Source of the DNA: CBDIBC01 sp965276635
GTDB lineage: Bacteria > Actinomycetota > Acidimicrobiia > Acidimicrobiales > Palsa-688
Assembly (NCBI GenBank): GCA_965276635.1
Contig: CBDIBC010000005.1
Coordinates: forward strand, 868,001-932,000
Direction of reading: 5' to 3'
Length of the DNA: 64,000 nt
Below are positions 45,727 through 54,890 of the stretch, one piece after another. Every line of letters begins with the position of its first letter. The stretch's first letter is position 1. The notes beneath the pieces are model-generated. The model did no database searches and was not told the DNA's origin. It was given only the letters and a program-made list of their open reading frames with translations. A program made the translations under genes and the position numbers.

Positions 45727-48700
45727 GTGGCGGCCACGGGTGCACACTCCGATCCGGGACGCACCCGCACGGGCGCCCCGACGGCGGCGACGGCCGAGGC
45801 CCGGGCCAGGCGGCAGGCGGCCGTGCCAGCCATCCGCTACGCCGAGGGACTGCCCGTCACCGAGCGCCGGGACGAGATCGCCCGAGCGATCCGCGACCAC
45901 CAGGTGGTGATCGTCGCCGGCGAGACCGGGTCGGGGAAGACGACCCAGCTGCCCAAGGTCTGCCTGGAGCTGGGGCGCGGTGTGGCCGGCACCATCGGCC
46001 ACACCCAGCCCCGCCGGATCGCAGCACGCAACGTCGCCGAGCGCATTGCCGAGGAGTTGGACACGCCGCTCGGCCAGGCCGTGGGGTACACGGTCCGCTT
46101 CACCGACCGGGTGAGCGAATCCACCCTGGTGCGGGTGATGACCGACGGGATCCTGCTGGCCGAGGTCCAACGCGATCGACGGCTGCGCCGCTACGACACG
46201 TTGATCATCGACGAGGCCCATGAGCGGTCGCTGAACATCGACTTCCTGCTCGGCTACCTGAAGGCGCTGCTCCCCGAGCGCCCCGACCTGAAGGTGATCA
46301 TCACGTCGGCCACGATCGACACCGCCCGGTTCTCCGCCCATTTCGACGATGCGCCGATCGTGGAGGTCTCCGGCCGCAGCTATCCGGTAGACATCCGCTA
46401 CCGACCGCTCGGCGCCGAGAGCACCGACGACCGGGACCAGACCCAGGGGATCCTCGACGCGGTCGACGAGCTGAGCGAGGAGGGCCCGGGCGACATCCTG
46501 GTGTTCCTCTCGGGCGAGCGGGAGATCCGCGACGTGGCCGACGCCTTGGAGAAGGCCCAACCCGACGACCGACGCAGCCAGGTGGAGGTCCTCCCTCTCT
46601 ACGCCCGACTGTCGGCAGCCGAGCAACAACGCGTCTTCCAGCCCCACCCCGGTCGTCGCGTCGTCCTGGCCACGAACGTGGCCGAGACGTCGCTCACCGT
46701 CCCGGGGATCCGCTACGTGATCGATCCGGGCACGGCGCGCATCTCCCGCTACAACCGTCGCACCAAGGTGCAGCGTCTCCCCATCGAGGCCATCTCGCAG
46801 GCGTCGGCGAACCAGCGGGCCGGGCGTTGCGGGCGAGTCGCTCCCGGGATCTGCATCCGCCTCTACGACGAGGACGACTTCGCCAGCCGCCCCGAGTTCA
46901 CCGATCCGGAGATCCTGCGCACCAACCTGGCGTCGGTCATCCTGCAGATGGCCGCCATCGGCCTCGGCGACGTGGCCGGCTTCCCGTTCGTGGACCCACC
47001 GGACCATCGGGCCATTGCCGACGGCCTCGCCCTGCTCCACGAGTTGGGTGCCCTCCGCCAGGACCCGACGGGGCGCGGTGCCCAAGCCGACGGCCGGGCC
47101 CAGCTGACCCCGGTCGGGCGGCAGCTGGCCCAGCTCCCTGTCGATCCCCGTCTCGGCCGCATGGTTCTCGAGGCCGAGACGCAGGGGGCGTTGCGCGAGG
47201 TGACCATCATCGCCGCCGCCCTTTCCATCCAGGACCCTCGCGAGCGACCGACCGACAAGGCCCGCGCCGCCGCCGAGTCGCATGCCCGATTCGCCGATCG
47301 ACACTCCGACTTCGTGTCCTACCTGAACCTGTGGGCGTACCTGGCCGGACTGCAGAAGGAGCTGTCGGGGAACCAGTTCCGCAAGCGATGCCGGGCCGAG
47401 TTCCTGAATTACCTGCGGGTGCGCGAGTGGCAGGACATCGCCGCGCAGATCCGCCACGTGCTGCGGGCACAGGGCGTCCGGGCCTCGCGCCGGGCGGCGA
47501 CGCCCGACGCTGTCCACCGGTCGCTGCTGGCCGGGCTGCTGTCCCAGATCGGTGTGCGTGAGGGCGATTCCCGTGACTACCTGGGCGCCCGCAATGCCCG
47601 TTTCGCCATCGCTCCGGGCTCCAACCTGTCCCGCGCCCAACCCCGCTGGGTGATGGCCGGCGCCCTGGTGGAGACCAACCGGCTGTGGGCCAGGACCGTG
47701 GCTCGCATCGCGCCGGAGTGGGTCGAGCGGGCCGGCGACCACGTGGTGAAGCGCAGTTACAGCGAGCCGCGCTGGGATGCCCGCCGGGGCGCGGCCATGG
47801 CGCTCGAGCGGGTGACGCTCTACGGCGTGCCGGTCGTGACCGGCCGCCAGGTGCCCTACAGCCAGGTCGATCGAGCCGCCGCCCACGACATCTTCCTGCA
47901 CCAGGGCCTGGTCGACGGCGAGTGGGAAACCCACCACCCTTTCCCGGCAGCCAATCGCAAGGTGCTCGACGAAGCCCGAGCCCGCCGCCGCTCGAACGCC
48001 GTCGACGAGCTGTCGCTCTTCGACTTCTACGACGATCGCATTCCCATCGGTGTGACCTCCGGCCGCGACTTCGATACCTGGTGGAAAAAGGTGCGGTTGG
48101 GCGACCCCGATCTTTTGACCGTGACCCCCGACATGTTGGCCGGTCCCGACGCTGCCGCGCTCGACCCGACCATGTTCCCCGACCGGTGGCACCAGGGCGA
48201 CCTCTCCCTCGCCGTCTCCTACGAATGGCAACCCGGCGCCGACGACGACGGGGTCACCGTCTCGGTTCCCCTCGCTGTCCTCGACCGGGTGAACCCCACC
48301 GATTTCGACTGGCAGGTGCCCGGCCTGCGCGCCGAGCTGGTCGTCGGCTTGATCCGCTCGCTGCCGAAGGTGCTCCGCCGCCACTTCGTGCCGGCCCCGA
48401 ACGTCGCCGCCGCCTTCCTCGACGGTAACGGTCCCGAGGACGGCAACCTCGCCGCGGCGTTGGCCGCATGGTTGCGGCGCCAGAGCGGCGAGGCCGTCTC
48501 GCCCGCCAGCTTCAGCCGGGCCCGCGTGCCCGAGCACCTCCAGGTCCGCTTCGAGGTCGTCGACGACCAGCGCAGGCGGCTGGCGTCGGGCCGCGACCTC
48601 GATGCCGTCCGCCGGGTGGTCGACGCCCACCTGCAGCGAGCCGTCGTCAGCGCGTCACGATCGTTCACCCGCTCGGGTGCGGTCACCTGGGAGTTCGGCG

Positions 48701-49512
48701 ACCTGCCGGCCACGGTGACCCACCAGTGGGGCGGCCGGGACGTGTTGGGCTACCCGGCCCTGGTCGACGAGGGATCGTCCGTCGGCCTCCGCGTGTTCGG
48801 CACACCCGTCGAGGCCGACGCGTCGATGTGGGAGGGCACGTGGCGCCTGTTGCTGCTGGCCGTACCGCCGCCCACCGGGCGGCTGCAACGGGCCCTGGCC
48901 GACGCCTCGAAGCTCGCCCTCCTCCACGCCCCCACCGGGCGCGGCCGCGATCTGGTCGACGACGCGGTTGGCGCGGCCACAGACGTGTTGTTGGCGCGCC
49001 ACGGCGGCCCGGTCCGCACCGCTGCCTCGTTCGAGGCGTTGCGCGCCGCGGTGGCCGCCGAGCTAGGGGACGAGGCCGAAGCCATCGTGCGCCTGGCCGG
49101 TGCCGTGCTGGCTGCGTTGGCCGAAGCCGAGGCCCGCCTGTCCCGCCTCGACCTCTTGCCGGCGCTGAGCCCGTCCCTGGCCGACATCGCCCGGCAGCTG
49201 GCTGCGCTCGTCCACCCTGGCTTCGTCACCGAATGCGGACCCGCCCGGCTCCCCGACCTGGTCCGTTACCTGCGCGCCGTCGAGCGTCGGGCGGACACGC
49301 TGGGCGCCGACCCCGGCCGCGACCAGCGCCGCATGCTCGCCGTCCTCCGCCTCCAGCGCGCCTGGCGGGCCCTGCCACCGTCACCGGCGGCCACCGAGAT
49401 CCGTTGGATGATCGAGGAGCTGCGGGTCAGCCTGTGGGCCCAGTCCCTCGGCACCCCGATCCCGATCAGCGAGGAGCGCATCCGCCGGGCCCTCGGCCTC
49501 GCCCACGCCTGA
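45727..49512 (+). CDS. hrpA: DEAH-box ATP-dependent RNA helicase HrpA
   Basis: 1261 residues from GTG 45727, normal for HrpA. Walker A is VAGETGSGKTTQLPK (about residue 65), then TQPRRIAARNVAERI, DEAH in LIIDEAHERSL (about 163), ITSATIDTARF (motif III), and motif VI in SQASANQRAGRCGRVAPGIC. The long C-terminal half is the HrpA-specific region. It acts in mRNA processing or ribosome rescue. Its last nine residues (RRALGLAHA) are shared with the next gene. Confidence 0.95.
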   Translation: MAATGAHSDPGRTRTGAPTAATAEARARRQAAVPAIRYAEGLPVTERRDEIARAIRDHQVVIVAGETGSGKTTQLPKVCLELGRGVAGTIGHTQPRRIAARNVAERIAEELDTPLGQAVGYTVRFTDRVSESTLVRVMTDGILLAEVQRDRRLRRYDTLIIDEAHERSLNIDFLLGYLKALLPERPDLKVIITSATIDTARFSAHFDDAPIVEVSGRSYPVDIRYRPLGAESTDDRDQTQGILDAVDELSEEGPGDILVFLSGEREIRDVADALEKAQPDDRRSQVEVLPLYARLSAAEQQRVFQPHPGRRVVLATNVAETSLTVPGIRYVIDPGTARISRYNRRTKVQRLPIEAISQASANQRAGRCGRVAPGICIRLYDEDDFASRPEFTDPEILRTNLASVILQMAAIGLGDVAGFPFVDPPDHRAIADGLALLHELGALRQDPTGRGAQADGRAQLTPVGRQLAQLPVDPRLGRMVLEAETQGALREVTIIAAALSIQDPRERPTDKARAAAESHARFADRHSDFVSYLNLWAYLAGLQKELSGNQFRKRCRAEFLNYLRVREWQDIAAQIRHVLRAQGVRASRRAATPDAVHRSLLAGLLSQIGVREGDSRDYLGARNARFAIAPGSNLSRAQPRWVMAGALVETNRLWARTVARIAPEWVERAGDHVVKRSYSEPRWDARRGAAMALERVTLYGVPVVTGRQVPYSQVDRAAAHDIFLHQGLVDGEWETHHPFPAANRKVLDEARARRRSNAVDELSLFDFYDDRIPIGVTSGRDFDTWWKKVRLGDPDLLTVTPDMLAGPDAAALDPTMFPDRWHQGDLSLAVSYEWQPGADDDGVTVSVPLAVLDRVNPTDFDWQVPGLRAELVVGLIRSLPKVLRRHFVPAPNVAAAFLDGNGPEDGNLAAALAAWLRRQSGEAVSPASFSRARVPEHLQVRFEVVDDQRRRLASGRDLDAVRRVVDAHLQRAVVSASRSFTRSGAVTWEFGDLPATVTHQWGGRDVLGYPALVDEGSSVGLRVFGTPVEADASMWEGTWRLLLLAVPPPTGRLQRALADASKLALLHAPTGRGRDLVDDAVGAATDVLLARHGGPVRTAASFEALRAAVAAELGDEAEAIVRLAGAVLAALAEAEARLSRLDLLPALSPSLADIARQLAALVHPGFVTECGPARLPDLVRYLRAVERRADTLGADPGRDQRRMLAVLRLQRAWRALPPSPAATEIRWMIEELRVSLWAQSLGTPIPISEERIRRALGLAHA

Positions 49513-49587
49513 GCGCCCCGCCGGCGCCCGACCCGAGGAGTGGTCAGTATGTCCGTCCCCGGCAAACATACTGACCACTGGCCGCCA
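49482..49587. repeat. hrpA 3'-end repeat with palindrome (copy 1)
   Basis: The 36 bp at 49482-49517, which encode the last HrpA codons and stop, recur exactly at 50544-50579. After an 8-9 bp difference both copies continue into a related palindrome and GGCCGCC. In copy 1 the palindrome has 14-bp arms, AGTGGTCAGTATGT (49539-49552) and its complement (49566-49579), around 13 bp. Confidence 0.85.
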
Positions 49588-49632
49588 GGGAATTAGCCGA
49601 GCGCTGTCACACCGGCGGGGCACGCTGAGTCG

Positions 49633-50574
49633 GTGATCACCCAGCCCAACCGAGCCCGGTACGCGACGCTCGACCGCCTGGCCGCCACCCAGCACGGCCT
49701 GTTGACCACGGCCCAGCTGGAACGCGCCGGCGTCTCCCGGGCCCGACGCACCCACGCGCAACGCACCAACCAGCTGGTGCCTGTACGCCGCGGCGTGTAC
49801 CGCGTCATGGGGATGGCGATGACCTGGGAGGGCGACGTCCTGGCTGCGGTCTGCGCGGCTGGGCCCCCGACCATGGCTGCCCACGAGACCGCTGGCGCCC
49901 TGTGGGGGCTGACCCCAAGGTCGGCAGGGCGACCGATTGAGGTGGTCGGACCACGCCAGCTGCGCCTGACCGGGATCACGGCCCATCGTCGGGTGGTGCC
50001 CCCCGCGTTCCGGTCGCTGGTACGGGGGATACCGGTGACGTCGACGGCATGGACGATCGTCGACCTGGCCGCGACGATGGCCGAGGAGCCGCTGGGAAAG
50101 CTGGTCGACGAGGCGGTCAGGGCCCGGGTCGTGACCATGCCCAAGCTGTGGGCGGCGTTCAGGGCCCGGGTGCCGGACCGGCCGCGTGGCGCCGAGCACA
50201 TCCGTGCCGTGCTGGCCGAGCGCGTTGGCGGCTTCGACCCGGGGGCGAACGAGTGGGAGCTGCGGATGGACCGCCAGTGGGACCGCCTCGGCTTACCCGC
50301 GGCGGTCCGCCAGTACGAGATCTGTGTTGGGCGCCATCGCTACCGCCCGGATCGGGCCATCGTCGAGCTCAGGATCGCCGTCGACTGGAACGGCTACACC
50401 CCGCACGGGGAGCGCAGCGCCTGGGATCACGACAGCGTCCGGCGCGCCGAACTGACCGCCGCCGGTTGGCAGCCCCTCGACTTCACGGCCAAGGCGTCGC
50501 CGGCATTCATCTGCCGCATCGTCGGCGACGTGGTCACCCAGCGCCGCCGGGCCCTCGGCCTCGCCCACGCCTGA
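49633..50574 (+). CDS. AbiEi-like protein with C-terminal endonuclease-like domain
   Basis: 313 residues from GTG 49633. The N-terminus (LAATQHGLLTTAQLERAGVS, LVPVRRGVYRVMG) is the winged helix of AbiEi-type antitoxin or regulator proteins. The C-terminus (RYRPDRAIVELRIAVDWNGY) looks like a DUF559/Vsr-type nuclease fold with an Asp-x-n-Glu pattern. Proteins of this build are common in actinobacteria, often in many copies. The last codons are identical to the end of hrpA (RRALGLAHA), and the gene is bracketed by repeats of that end. No toxin gene is adjacent. Confidence 0.8.
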   Translation: MITQPNRARYATLDRLAATQHGLLTTAQLERAGVSRARRTHAQRTNQLVPVRRGVYRVMGMAMTWEGDVLAAVCAAGPPTMAAHETAGALWGLTPRSAGRPIEVVGPRQLRLTGITAHRRVVPPAFRSLVRGIPVTSTAWTIVDLAATMAEEPLGKLVDEAVRARVVTMPKLWAAFRARVPDRPRGAEHIRAVLAERVGGFDPGANEWELRMDRQWDRLGLPAAVRQYEICVGRHRYRPDRAIVELRIAVDWNGYTPHGERSAWDHDSVRRAELTAAGWQPLDFTAKASPAFICRIVGDVVTQRRRALGLAHA

Positions 50575-50647
50575 GCGCCAGCCCGACCGGAGCAGTGGTC
50601 AGTATGTTCGTCCCAGGCGAACATACTGACCACTGACCACTGGCCGC
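50544..50647. repeat. hrpA 3'-end repeat with palindrome (copy 2)
   Basis: This copy repeats 49482-49587 after 1062 bp. The palindrome is perfect here: 18-bp arms (50593-50610 and 50618-50635) around TCCCAGG, with the same AGTGGTCAGTATGT core. A 9-bp extension, ACTGACCAC, follows the right arm before GGCCGCC. Confidence 0.85.
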
Positions 50648-50675
50648 CGTTCAGCTACGGTGCTCATCGGCGCGT

Positions 50676-51554
50676 TCAGCTATTCCAGATGGCACCCAGA
50701 CGGTCAGCTTCGGCCACCGCCTGGTGCAGGCCGGCTTCCACCGCCTGACCGACGCGGGAGAAGTCCATCAGGCTCAGCCCCATCCCGCTCACCTCGAGAA
50801 ACTCCGGACCGGGCTCGACCACCTCGACGCGGCCGCCCGCCTGTCGGATCTGGGCCAGCTCGTCGTCGACCTGGCCGACGAACTGGTCGAACAGCGGATC
50901 GCTCAATCCCTCGGGCAGGCGGAGCGGCAGGCACGACACGGCGATGACCGTGTCGCGGCCGACGGCCAGGTCGGCGTTCAGCGCCGTGCGCATGCCGCCG
51001 TCCATGTAGCGGCGCCCCTGGATCGTCACCGGCGGGAAGATCCCGGGCACCGAGCAGCTCGAGGCCACGCCTACCTGGAGGTCGATCCCGGACTTGGCGT
51101 CCCACACGCGGAACGCGCCGTCGTCGATGTCGACGGCGGTGCAGACGAACGCCTCGGGCCAGGCCACGCCGGCCAGGTGGGCGAAGGAGCCGACCCAGGC
51201 GTCCTCCGGCATGGTGACGGCCGCGGCGGCAATGCGCCCCAACTGGCGTCGGACCGCTTCGGGGCTGGCCTTCTCCGTGCCCGGGTCGTTGAGGGCGGCC
51301 ATCACGGACTGCATGGCCTCGGCCGACGTCGACATATCGGCCTGGCCGGCGGTGGCACCGCCGATCAGGCCGGCGGTGTCAGTCATGTCCTGGCCCGCCG
51401 CCAGCTGGGCTCCGACCACCGAGCCGGCCGACGTCCCGAGAATGAGGTCGGCCGGGGCCAGGTCCACGCCGGCGTCGGCCAGCCCCAGGATGAGCCCGGC
51501 CTCCCATCCGATGCCGACCGGACCACCACCGCCGAGTACGAGTGCGCGTGCCAT
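50676..51554 (-). CDS. Patatin-like phospholipase
   Basis: 292 residues from ATG 51554. The oxyanion loop is ALVLGGGGPVGIGWEAG, the nucleophile Ser is in ILGTSAGSVVGAQ, and the Asp of the dyad is in RRYMDGGMRT. It is a cytoplasmic or membrane-associated lipid acyl hydrolase. No signal peptide. It lies downstream of rplA in the minus direction, probably on its own promoter. Confidence 0.9.
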   Translation of the reverse strand: MARALVLGGGGPVGIGWEAGLILGLADAGVDLAPADLILGTSAGSVVGAQLAAGQDMTDTAGLIGGATAGQADMSTSAEAMQSVMAALNDPGTEKASPEAVRRQLGRIAAAAVTMPEDAWVGSFAHLAGVAWPEAFVCTAVDIDDGAFRVWDAKSGIDLQVGVASSCSVPGIFPPVTIQGRRYMDGGMRTALNADLAVGRDTVIAVSCLPLRLPEGLSDPLFDQFVGQVDDELAQIRQAGGRVEVVEPGPEFLEVSGMGLSLMDFSRVGQAVEAGLHQAVAEADRLGAIWNS

Positions 51555-51604
51555 GCCGCGATGCTAGGGGTCGAAGCTGCTGTGCGGAGAGACCAGCCGG
51601 ACGA

Positions 51605-52333
51605 TCAGGCGCCGGCCGCGGCCAGCTCCTCCTCGCTCACCCGCAGGGCGCCGGTGTCGATGTCCACGCCGGGCCCCATGGTCGAGCTGACGGTGATGGA
51701 CTTGATGTAGCGGCCCTTGGCCGCCGCCGGCTTGGCCCGGTTGACCTCGTCGACCACGGCGCGGAAGTTCCGGAGTAGGGCGTCCCGGTCGAAGGAGACC
51801 TTGCCGATGGGGACCTGGACGACCCCACGGGAGCGGGTGTCGGCGCGGTACTCGACCCGGCCGCCCTTGAAGTCGGTGACCGCCTTGCCGACGTCGGGGG
51901 TGACCGTGCCCGTCTTGGGGTTCGGCATCAGGCCGCGGGGCCCGAGCTTGCGGCCCAACCGTCCGACCTGGCCCATCAGGTCGGGCGTGGCGATGGCCAC
52001 GTCGAAGTCCAGCATGCCGCCGTCGACCTGGGCCACCAGGTCGTCGGCCCCGACGATGTCCGCTCCGGCGGCGCGGGCGGCCTCGGCCGCCGGGCCGGCC
52101 GCGAAGACGGCGACGCGGACGTCTTTGCCGGTACCGGCCGGCAGGGCCACGGTGCCGCGAATGACCTGGTCGGCCTTGCGGGGGTCGACACCCAGGCGGA
52201 CGGCGAGCTCGACGGTCTCGTCGAACCCGGCCTTGGCCAGGCTCTTCACCAGGTCGAGACCTTCGGCCGGGACATAGGCCCGGGCCCGGTCGAACTGCTT
52301 GAGCGCGTCGACATACTTCTTACCCTTCGGCAT
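51605..52333 (-). CDS. rplA: 50S ribosomal protein L1
   Basis: 242 residues from ATG 52333 (MPKGKKYVDALKQFDRARAY). The frame is open well upstream into a hydrolase gene, but the ATG sits at the conserved N-terminus. The conserved MGQVGRLGRKLGPRGLMPNP and TGTVTPDV are present. It binds 23S rRNA at the L1 stalk and often represses its own operon. It is separated from rplK by an alpha/beta hydrolase gene. Confidence 0.97.
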   Translation of the reverse strand: MPKGKKYVDALKQFDRARAYVPAEGLDLVKSLAKAGFDETVELAVRLGVDPRKADQVIRGTVALPAGTGKDVRVAVFAAGPAAEAARAAGADIVGADDLVAQVDGGMLDFDVAIATPDLMGQVGRLGRKLGPRGLMPNPKTGTVTPDVGKAVTDFKGGRVEYRADTRSRGVVQVPIGKVSFDRDALLRNFRAVVDEVNRAKPAAAKGRYIKSITVSSTMGPGVDIDTGALRVSEEELAAAGA

Positions 52334-52413
52334 CGCTGCCTCCCTCTGATCGAAGCGGGCAGGATGAGGTGGTCCCGGCCTCGCACCCGTTCGTTGCGGG
52401 CTCGGGAATGGTA

Positions 52414-53256
52414 CTACGAGGAGGCGGTGTGGGCCGCCACGTGCTCGAGGACCAGGCCGGCCACCCCGTCGGGATCCTCTTCTGGGATCCAATGGCTGCG
52501 GCCCTCGAGCACGTGCAACCGGTACGGGCCGGTGACGTAGCGGGCGCAACTCGCGGCCGCCGCCCGGGTGATGGCCACATCGCCGTTGGACCATACGAAC
52601 AGGGTGGGCACGTCGACGGCAGGCAGCGGGGTCGCGGCGCCGAACGGCAGGGCCCGGTACCAGTTCAGCGGGCCGGTCAGGGTGGCCGGCCCGCTGAACC
52701 GGCGGCCGTACCGGGCCACGGCGTCGGCCGGCATGCCACTGCGGCGCATGGCCTGGGCCAGCGAGCGCCCGCCGCCGAGCGACAGGAGCCGCTCGGGCAG
52801 CCAGGGGAGCTGGAACGCCAGCATGTACCACGAGTGAGCGAGCTGGCTGCTGGTGGCGAAGGCCCGGACGAGGGCTCGCGGGTGAGGGACGGACAGGGCG
52901 GTCAGGGTGCGGACCCGTCGCCCATGGCGAGCGCCCAGGTGCCAGGCGACCATGGCGCCCCAGTCGTGGCCGACCACATGGGCCCCGTCGACGTCGGCCG
53001 CGTCGAGCATGGCGAGCACGTCGGCGGCCGACTCGGCCACGGCATAGGCCCGGCGGCCCGACGGGCAGGCTCCGGGCGAGTAGCCGCGCTGATCGGGGGC
53101 CAGCACCCGGAAGCCGGCACCGACGAGGGCCGGGACGACGCCCGACCAGCACGACCGGTCCTGGGGGAACCCGTGCAGGAGGACGACCACCGGACCGTCC
53201 GCCGGCCCGGCATCGGTGACGTCGAAGGTGAGGGCGGCCCGACCGAAGCGATCCAC
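52414..53256 (-). CDS. Alpha/beta hydrolase inserted between rplK and rplA
   Basis: 280 residues from GTG 53256. The oxyanion motif is VVVLLHGFPQDRSCW, APDQRGYSPG follows, the nucleophile is Asp in VVGHDWGAMVAW, and the late His is in LEGRSHWIPEEDP. Asp as nucleophile in HDWG points to epoxide hydrolase or haloalkane dehalogenase relatives. It starts 17 bp after rplK stops and ends 80 bp before rplA, so it should be read on the ribosomal transcript. This position is unusual. Confidence 0.88.
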   Translation of the reverse strand: MDRFGRAALTFDVTDAGPADGPVVVLLHGFPQDRSCWSGVVPALVGAGFRVLAPDQRGYSPGACPSGRRAYAVAESAADVLAMLDAADVDGAHVVGHDWGAMVAWHLGARHGRRVRTLTALSVPHPRALVRAFATSSQLAHSWYMLAFQLPWLPERLLSLGGGRSLAQAMRRSGMPADAVARYGRRFSGPATLTGPLNWYRALPFGAATPLPAVDVPTLFVWSNGDVAITRAAAASCARYVTGPYRLHVLEGRSHWIPEEDPDGVAGLVLEHVAAHTASS

Positions 53257-53272
53257 GCCGGTCGGGGTGCCG

Positions 53273-53698
53273 CTAGCCGACCGTGACGCCCATGGAGCGC
53301 GCCGTGCCGGCCACCTGGGCCTTGGCTGCGTCCATGTCGTTGGCGTTGAGGTCGGGCAGTTTGATCTGGGCGATCTCGGTCAGCTGGGCATCGGTGATGC
53401 TCCCGGCCGTCTCCTTGCCCGTGTTGGTCGCCCCTTTGTCCAGCCCCGCGGCCTGGCGGATGAGGACCGCAGTGGGCGGCGTCTTCAGGACGAACGTGAA
53501 GGTCCGGTCCTCGTAGATGGTGATCTCCACCGGGATGACCTGACCGGCCTTGTCCTCGGTGGCTGCGTTGTACTGCTTGACGAAATCCATGGTCTGCACA
53601 CCGTGGGGTCCGAGCGCGGTGCCGACGGGCGGGGCCGGGGTGGCCTTGCCTGCGGGCAGCTGGATCTTGACGATGGCGACGACGCGCCGCTTGGCCAT
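53273..53698 (-). CDS. rplK: 50S ribosomal protein L11
   Basis: 141 residues from ATG 53698, full length. It has the N-terminal factor-interaction domain (LPAGKATPAPPVGTALGPHG) and the rRNA-binding C-terminal domain (TGKETAGSITDAQLTEIAQI). It lies 15 bp after nusG. It forms the base of the GTPase-associated centre. Confidence 0.98.
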   Translation of the reverse strand: MAKRRVVAIVKIQLPAGKATPAPPVGTALGPHGVQTMDFVKQYNAATEDKAGQVIPVEITIYEDRTFTFVLKTPPTAVLIRQAAGLDKGATNTGKETAGSITDAQLTEIAQIKLPDLNANDMDAAKAQVAGTARSMGVTVG

Positions 53699-53713
53699 GC
53701 TGGGGGGCTCCTC

Positions 53714-54457
53714 TTACAGCTTCGCCACCTGGGCGAAGTCCAACTCGACGGGTGTCTCCCGTCCGAAGATGTTGACCAGGACCTTGAGCTTGAGCTGGTC
53801 CTCGTTGATCTCGGCGATGGTGCCGCTGAAGTCGGCGAAGGGGCCTTCCTTGACCCGCACCGACTCGCCAGTCTCGTAGATGAGGCGGGGCCGGCTCTTC
53901 TTCGCCGGCGTGTCGCCGTCGTCGGCATCCACCTGGAGGATGTTCTCCACCTCTTTACGTGACAGCGGGATGGGGCGGGCCCCCAGGCCGACGAAGCCGG
54001 TGACACCGGGGGTGTTGCGCACCACGTACCACGAGTCGTCGTCCAGGTAGAGGCGGACCATCACGTAGCCGGGGAAGACCTTCTTGGAGACGACCTGCTT
54101 CTTGCCGTTCTTGAACTCGATGACGTCTTCCATGGGGATGACGACCTCGAAGATCCGCTCCTCCATGTTCATGGAAGCGATGCGGCTCTCCAGGTTGGAC
54201 TTCACCTTGTTCTCGTAGCCGGCGTAGCTGTGGATGACGAACCACTGCCCGGGCCGGTCGAAGGGGCTCTCCACCCGGGGGGGTGCCTCGTCCAGCTCTG
54301 TGTCATCAACCGTCGTGTCATCGACAGTCGTGTCATCGACGGGCGCGGCCGCTTCGGCCACGTCCAGGACCGGCTGGCCCTCGTTCGACGCGTTGCGCTC
54401 GTCGGCCACGGTGGGCTCGGACTCGGACTCTGATTGGGTGTCTGACAGTTCGGACAT
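53714..54457 (-). CDS. nusG: Transcription termination/antitermination factor NusG
   Basis: 247 residues from ATG 54457. The first 70 or so are an acidic extension with a VDDTT repeat (15-bp units at about 54301-54345), then the NGN domain (WFVIHSYAGYENKVKSNLES) and the KOW domain (VKEGPFADFSGTIAEINEDQ). Such N-terminal extensions occur in actinobacteria. It links RNA polymerase to Rho or the ribosome. It starts 3 bp after the secE stop. Confidence 0.96.
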   Translation of the reverse strand: MSELSDTQSESESEPTVADERNASNEGQPVLDVAEAAAPVDDTTVDDTTVDDTELDEAPPRVESPFDRPGQWFVIHSYAGYENKVKSNLESRIASMNMEERIFEVVIPMEDVIEFKNGKKQVVSKKVFPGYVMVRLYLDDDSWYVVRNTPGVTGFVGLGARPIPLSRKEVENILQVDADDGDTPAKKSRPRLIYETGESVRVKEGPFADFSGTIAEINEDQLKLKVLVNIFGRETPVELDFAQVAKL

Positions 54458-54460
54458 GGC

Positions 54461-54778
54461 CTACTTGAAGAGATCGATGGCGAGCTTGTTGAAACCGAGG
54501 TCCAGACCGAAGATCAGCGCCATCAGCACGGCGAGGGTGACGAGCACCACCGACGAGTAGTTGAAGGTCTCCGCCTTGGTCGGCCACACCACCTTGCGCA
54601 GCTCGACGTTGACCTCGTGCAGGAACTGCTTGGGCGTGGCCCGACGACGGGGGGCACCAGGCTGATTCCCTCGGGGGCGGCGCTGCTCGGGCGCATCGGA
54701 CCGGGGGCGAGTCGCGGCGGTGCCGTCCTCGCCCACCTGACCGGAGCGCTGCATGAGGCGCCTCTGTTGTCGGTTCAT
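54461..54778 (-). CDS. secE: Preprotein translocase subunit SecE
   Basis: 105 residues from ATG 54778. A basic, disordered N-terminus precedes TPKQFLHEVNVELRKVVWPT, the conserved amphipathic helix, and one membrane segment (VVLVTLAVLMALIFGLDL). It stabilises SecY in the Sec translocon. It lies between tRNA-Trp and nusG as in other bacteria. Confidence 0.95.
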   Translation of the reverse strand: MNRQQRRLMQRSGQVGEDGTAATRPRSDAPEQRRPRGNQPGAPRRRATPKQFLHEVNVELRKVVWPTKAETFNYSSVVLVTLAVLMALIFGLDLGFNKLAIDLFK

Positions 54779-54816
54779 GCTCACGTGCGTGTGACCTTCC
54801 CACGAGGTTCGGGGAG

Positions 54817-54890
54817 CAGGGCAGGAGGGACTCGAACCCCCAACCGCCGGTTTTGGAGACCGGAGCTCTGCCAAATTGAGCTACTGCCCT
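54817..54890 (-). tRNA. tRNA-Trp (CCA)
   Basis: 74 nt on the minus strand. The acceptor AGGGCAG pairs with CTGCCCT, discriminator G; the anticodon loop is CTCCAAA, and the T arm has GGTTCGAGTCC. CCA is not encoded. It lies just upstream of secE and is probably processed from the same transcript, the classical trpT-secE-nusG arrangement. Confidence 0.96.

Noticed and set aside
44774..45910. Long plus-strand open frame across the minisatellite
   Set aside because: Its sequence is a product of the GC-rich repeat and the antisense of the oxidase-like gene; there is no protein-like composition.
45418..48630. 1070-codon minus-strand open frame opposite hrpA
   Set aside because: Antisense shadow of the HrpA helicase gene.
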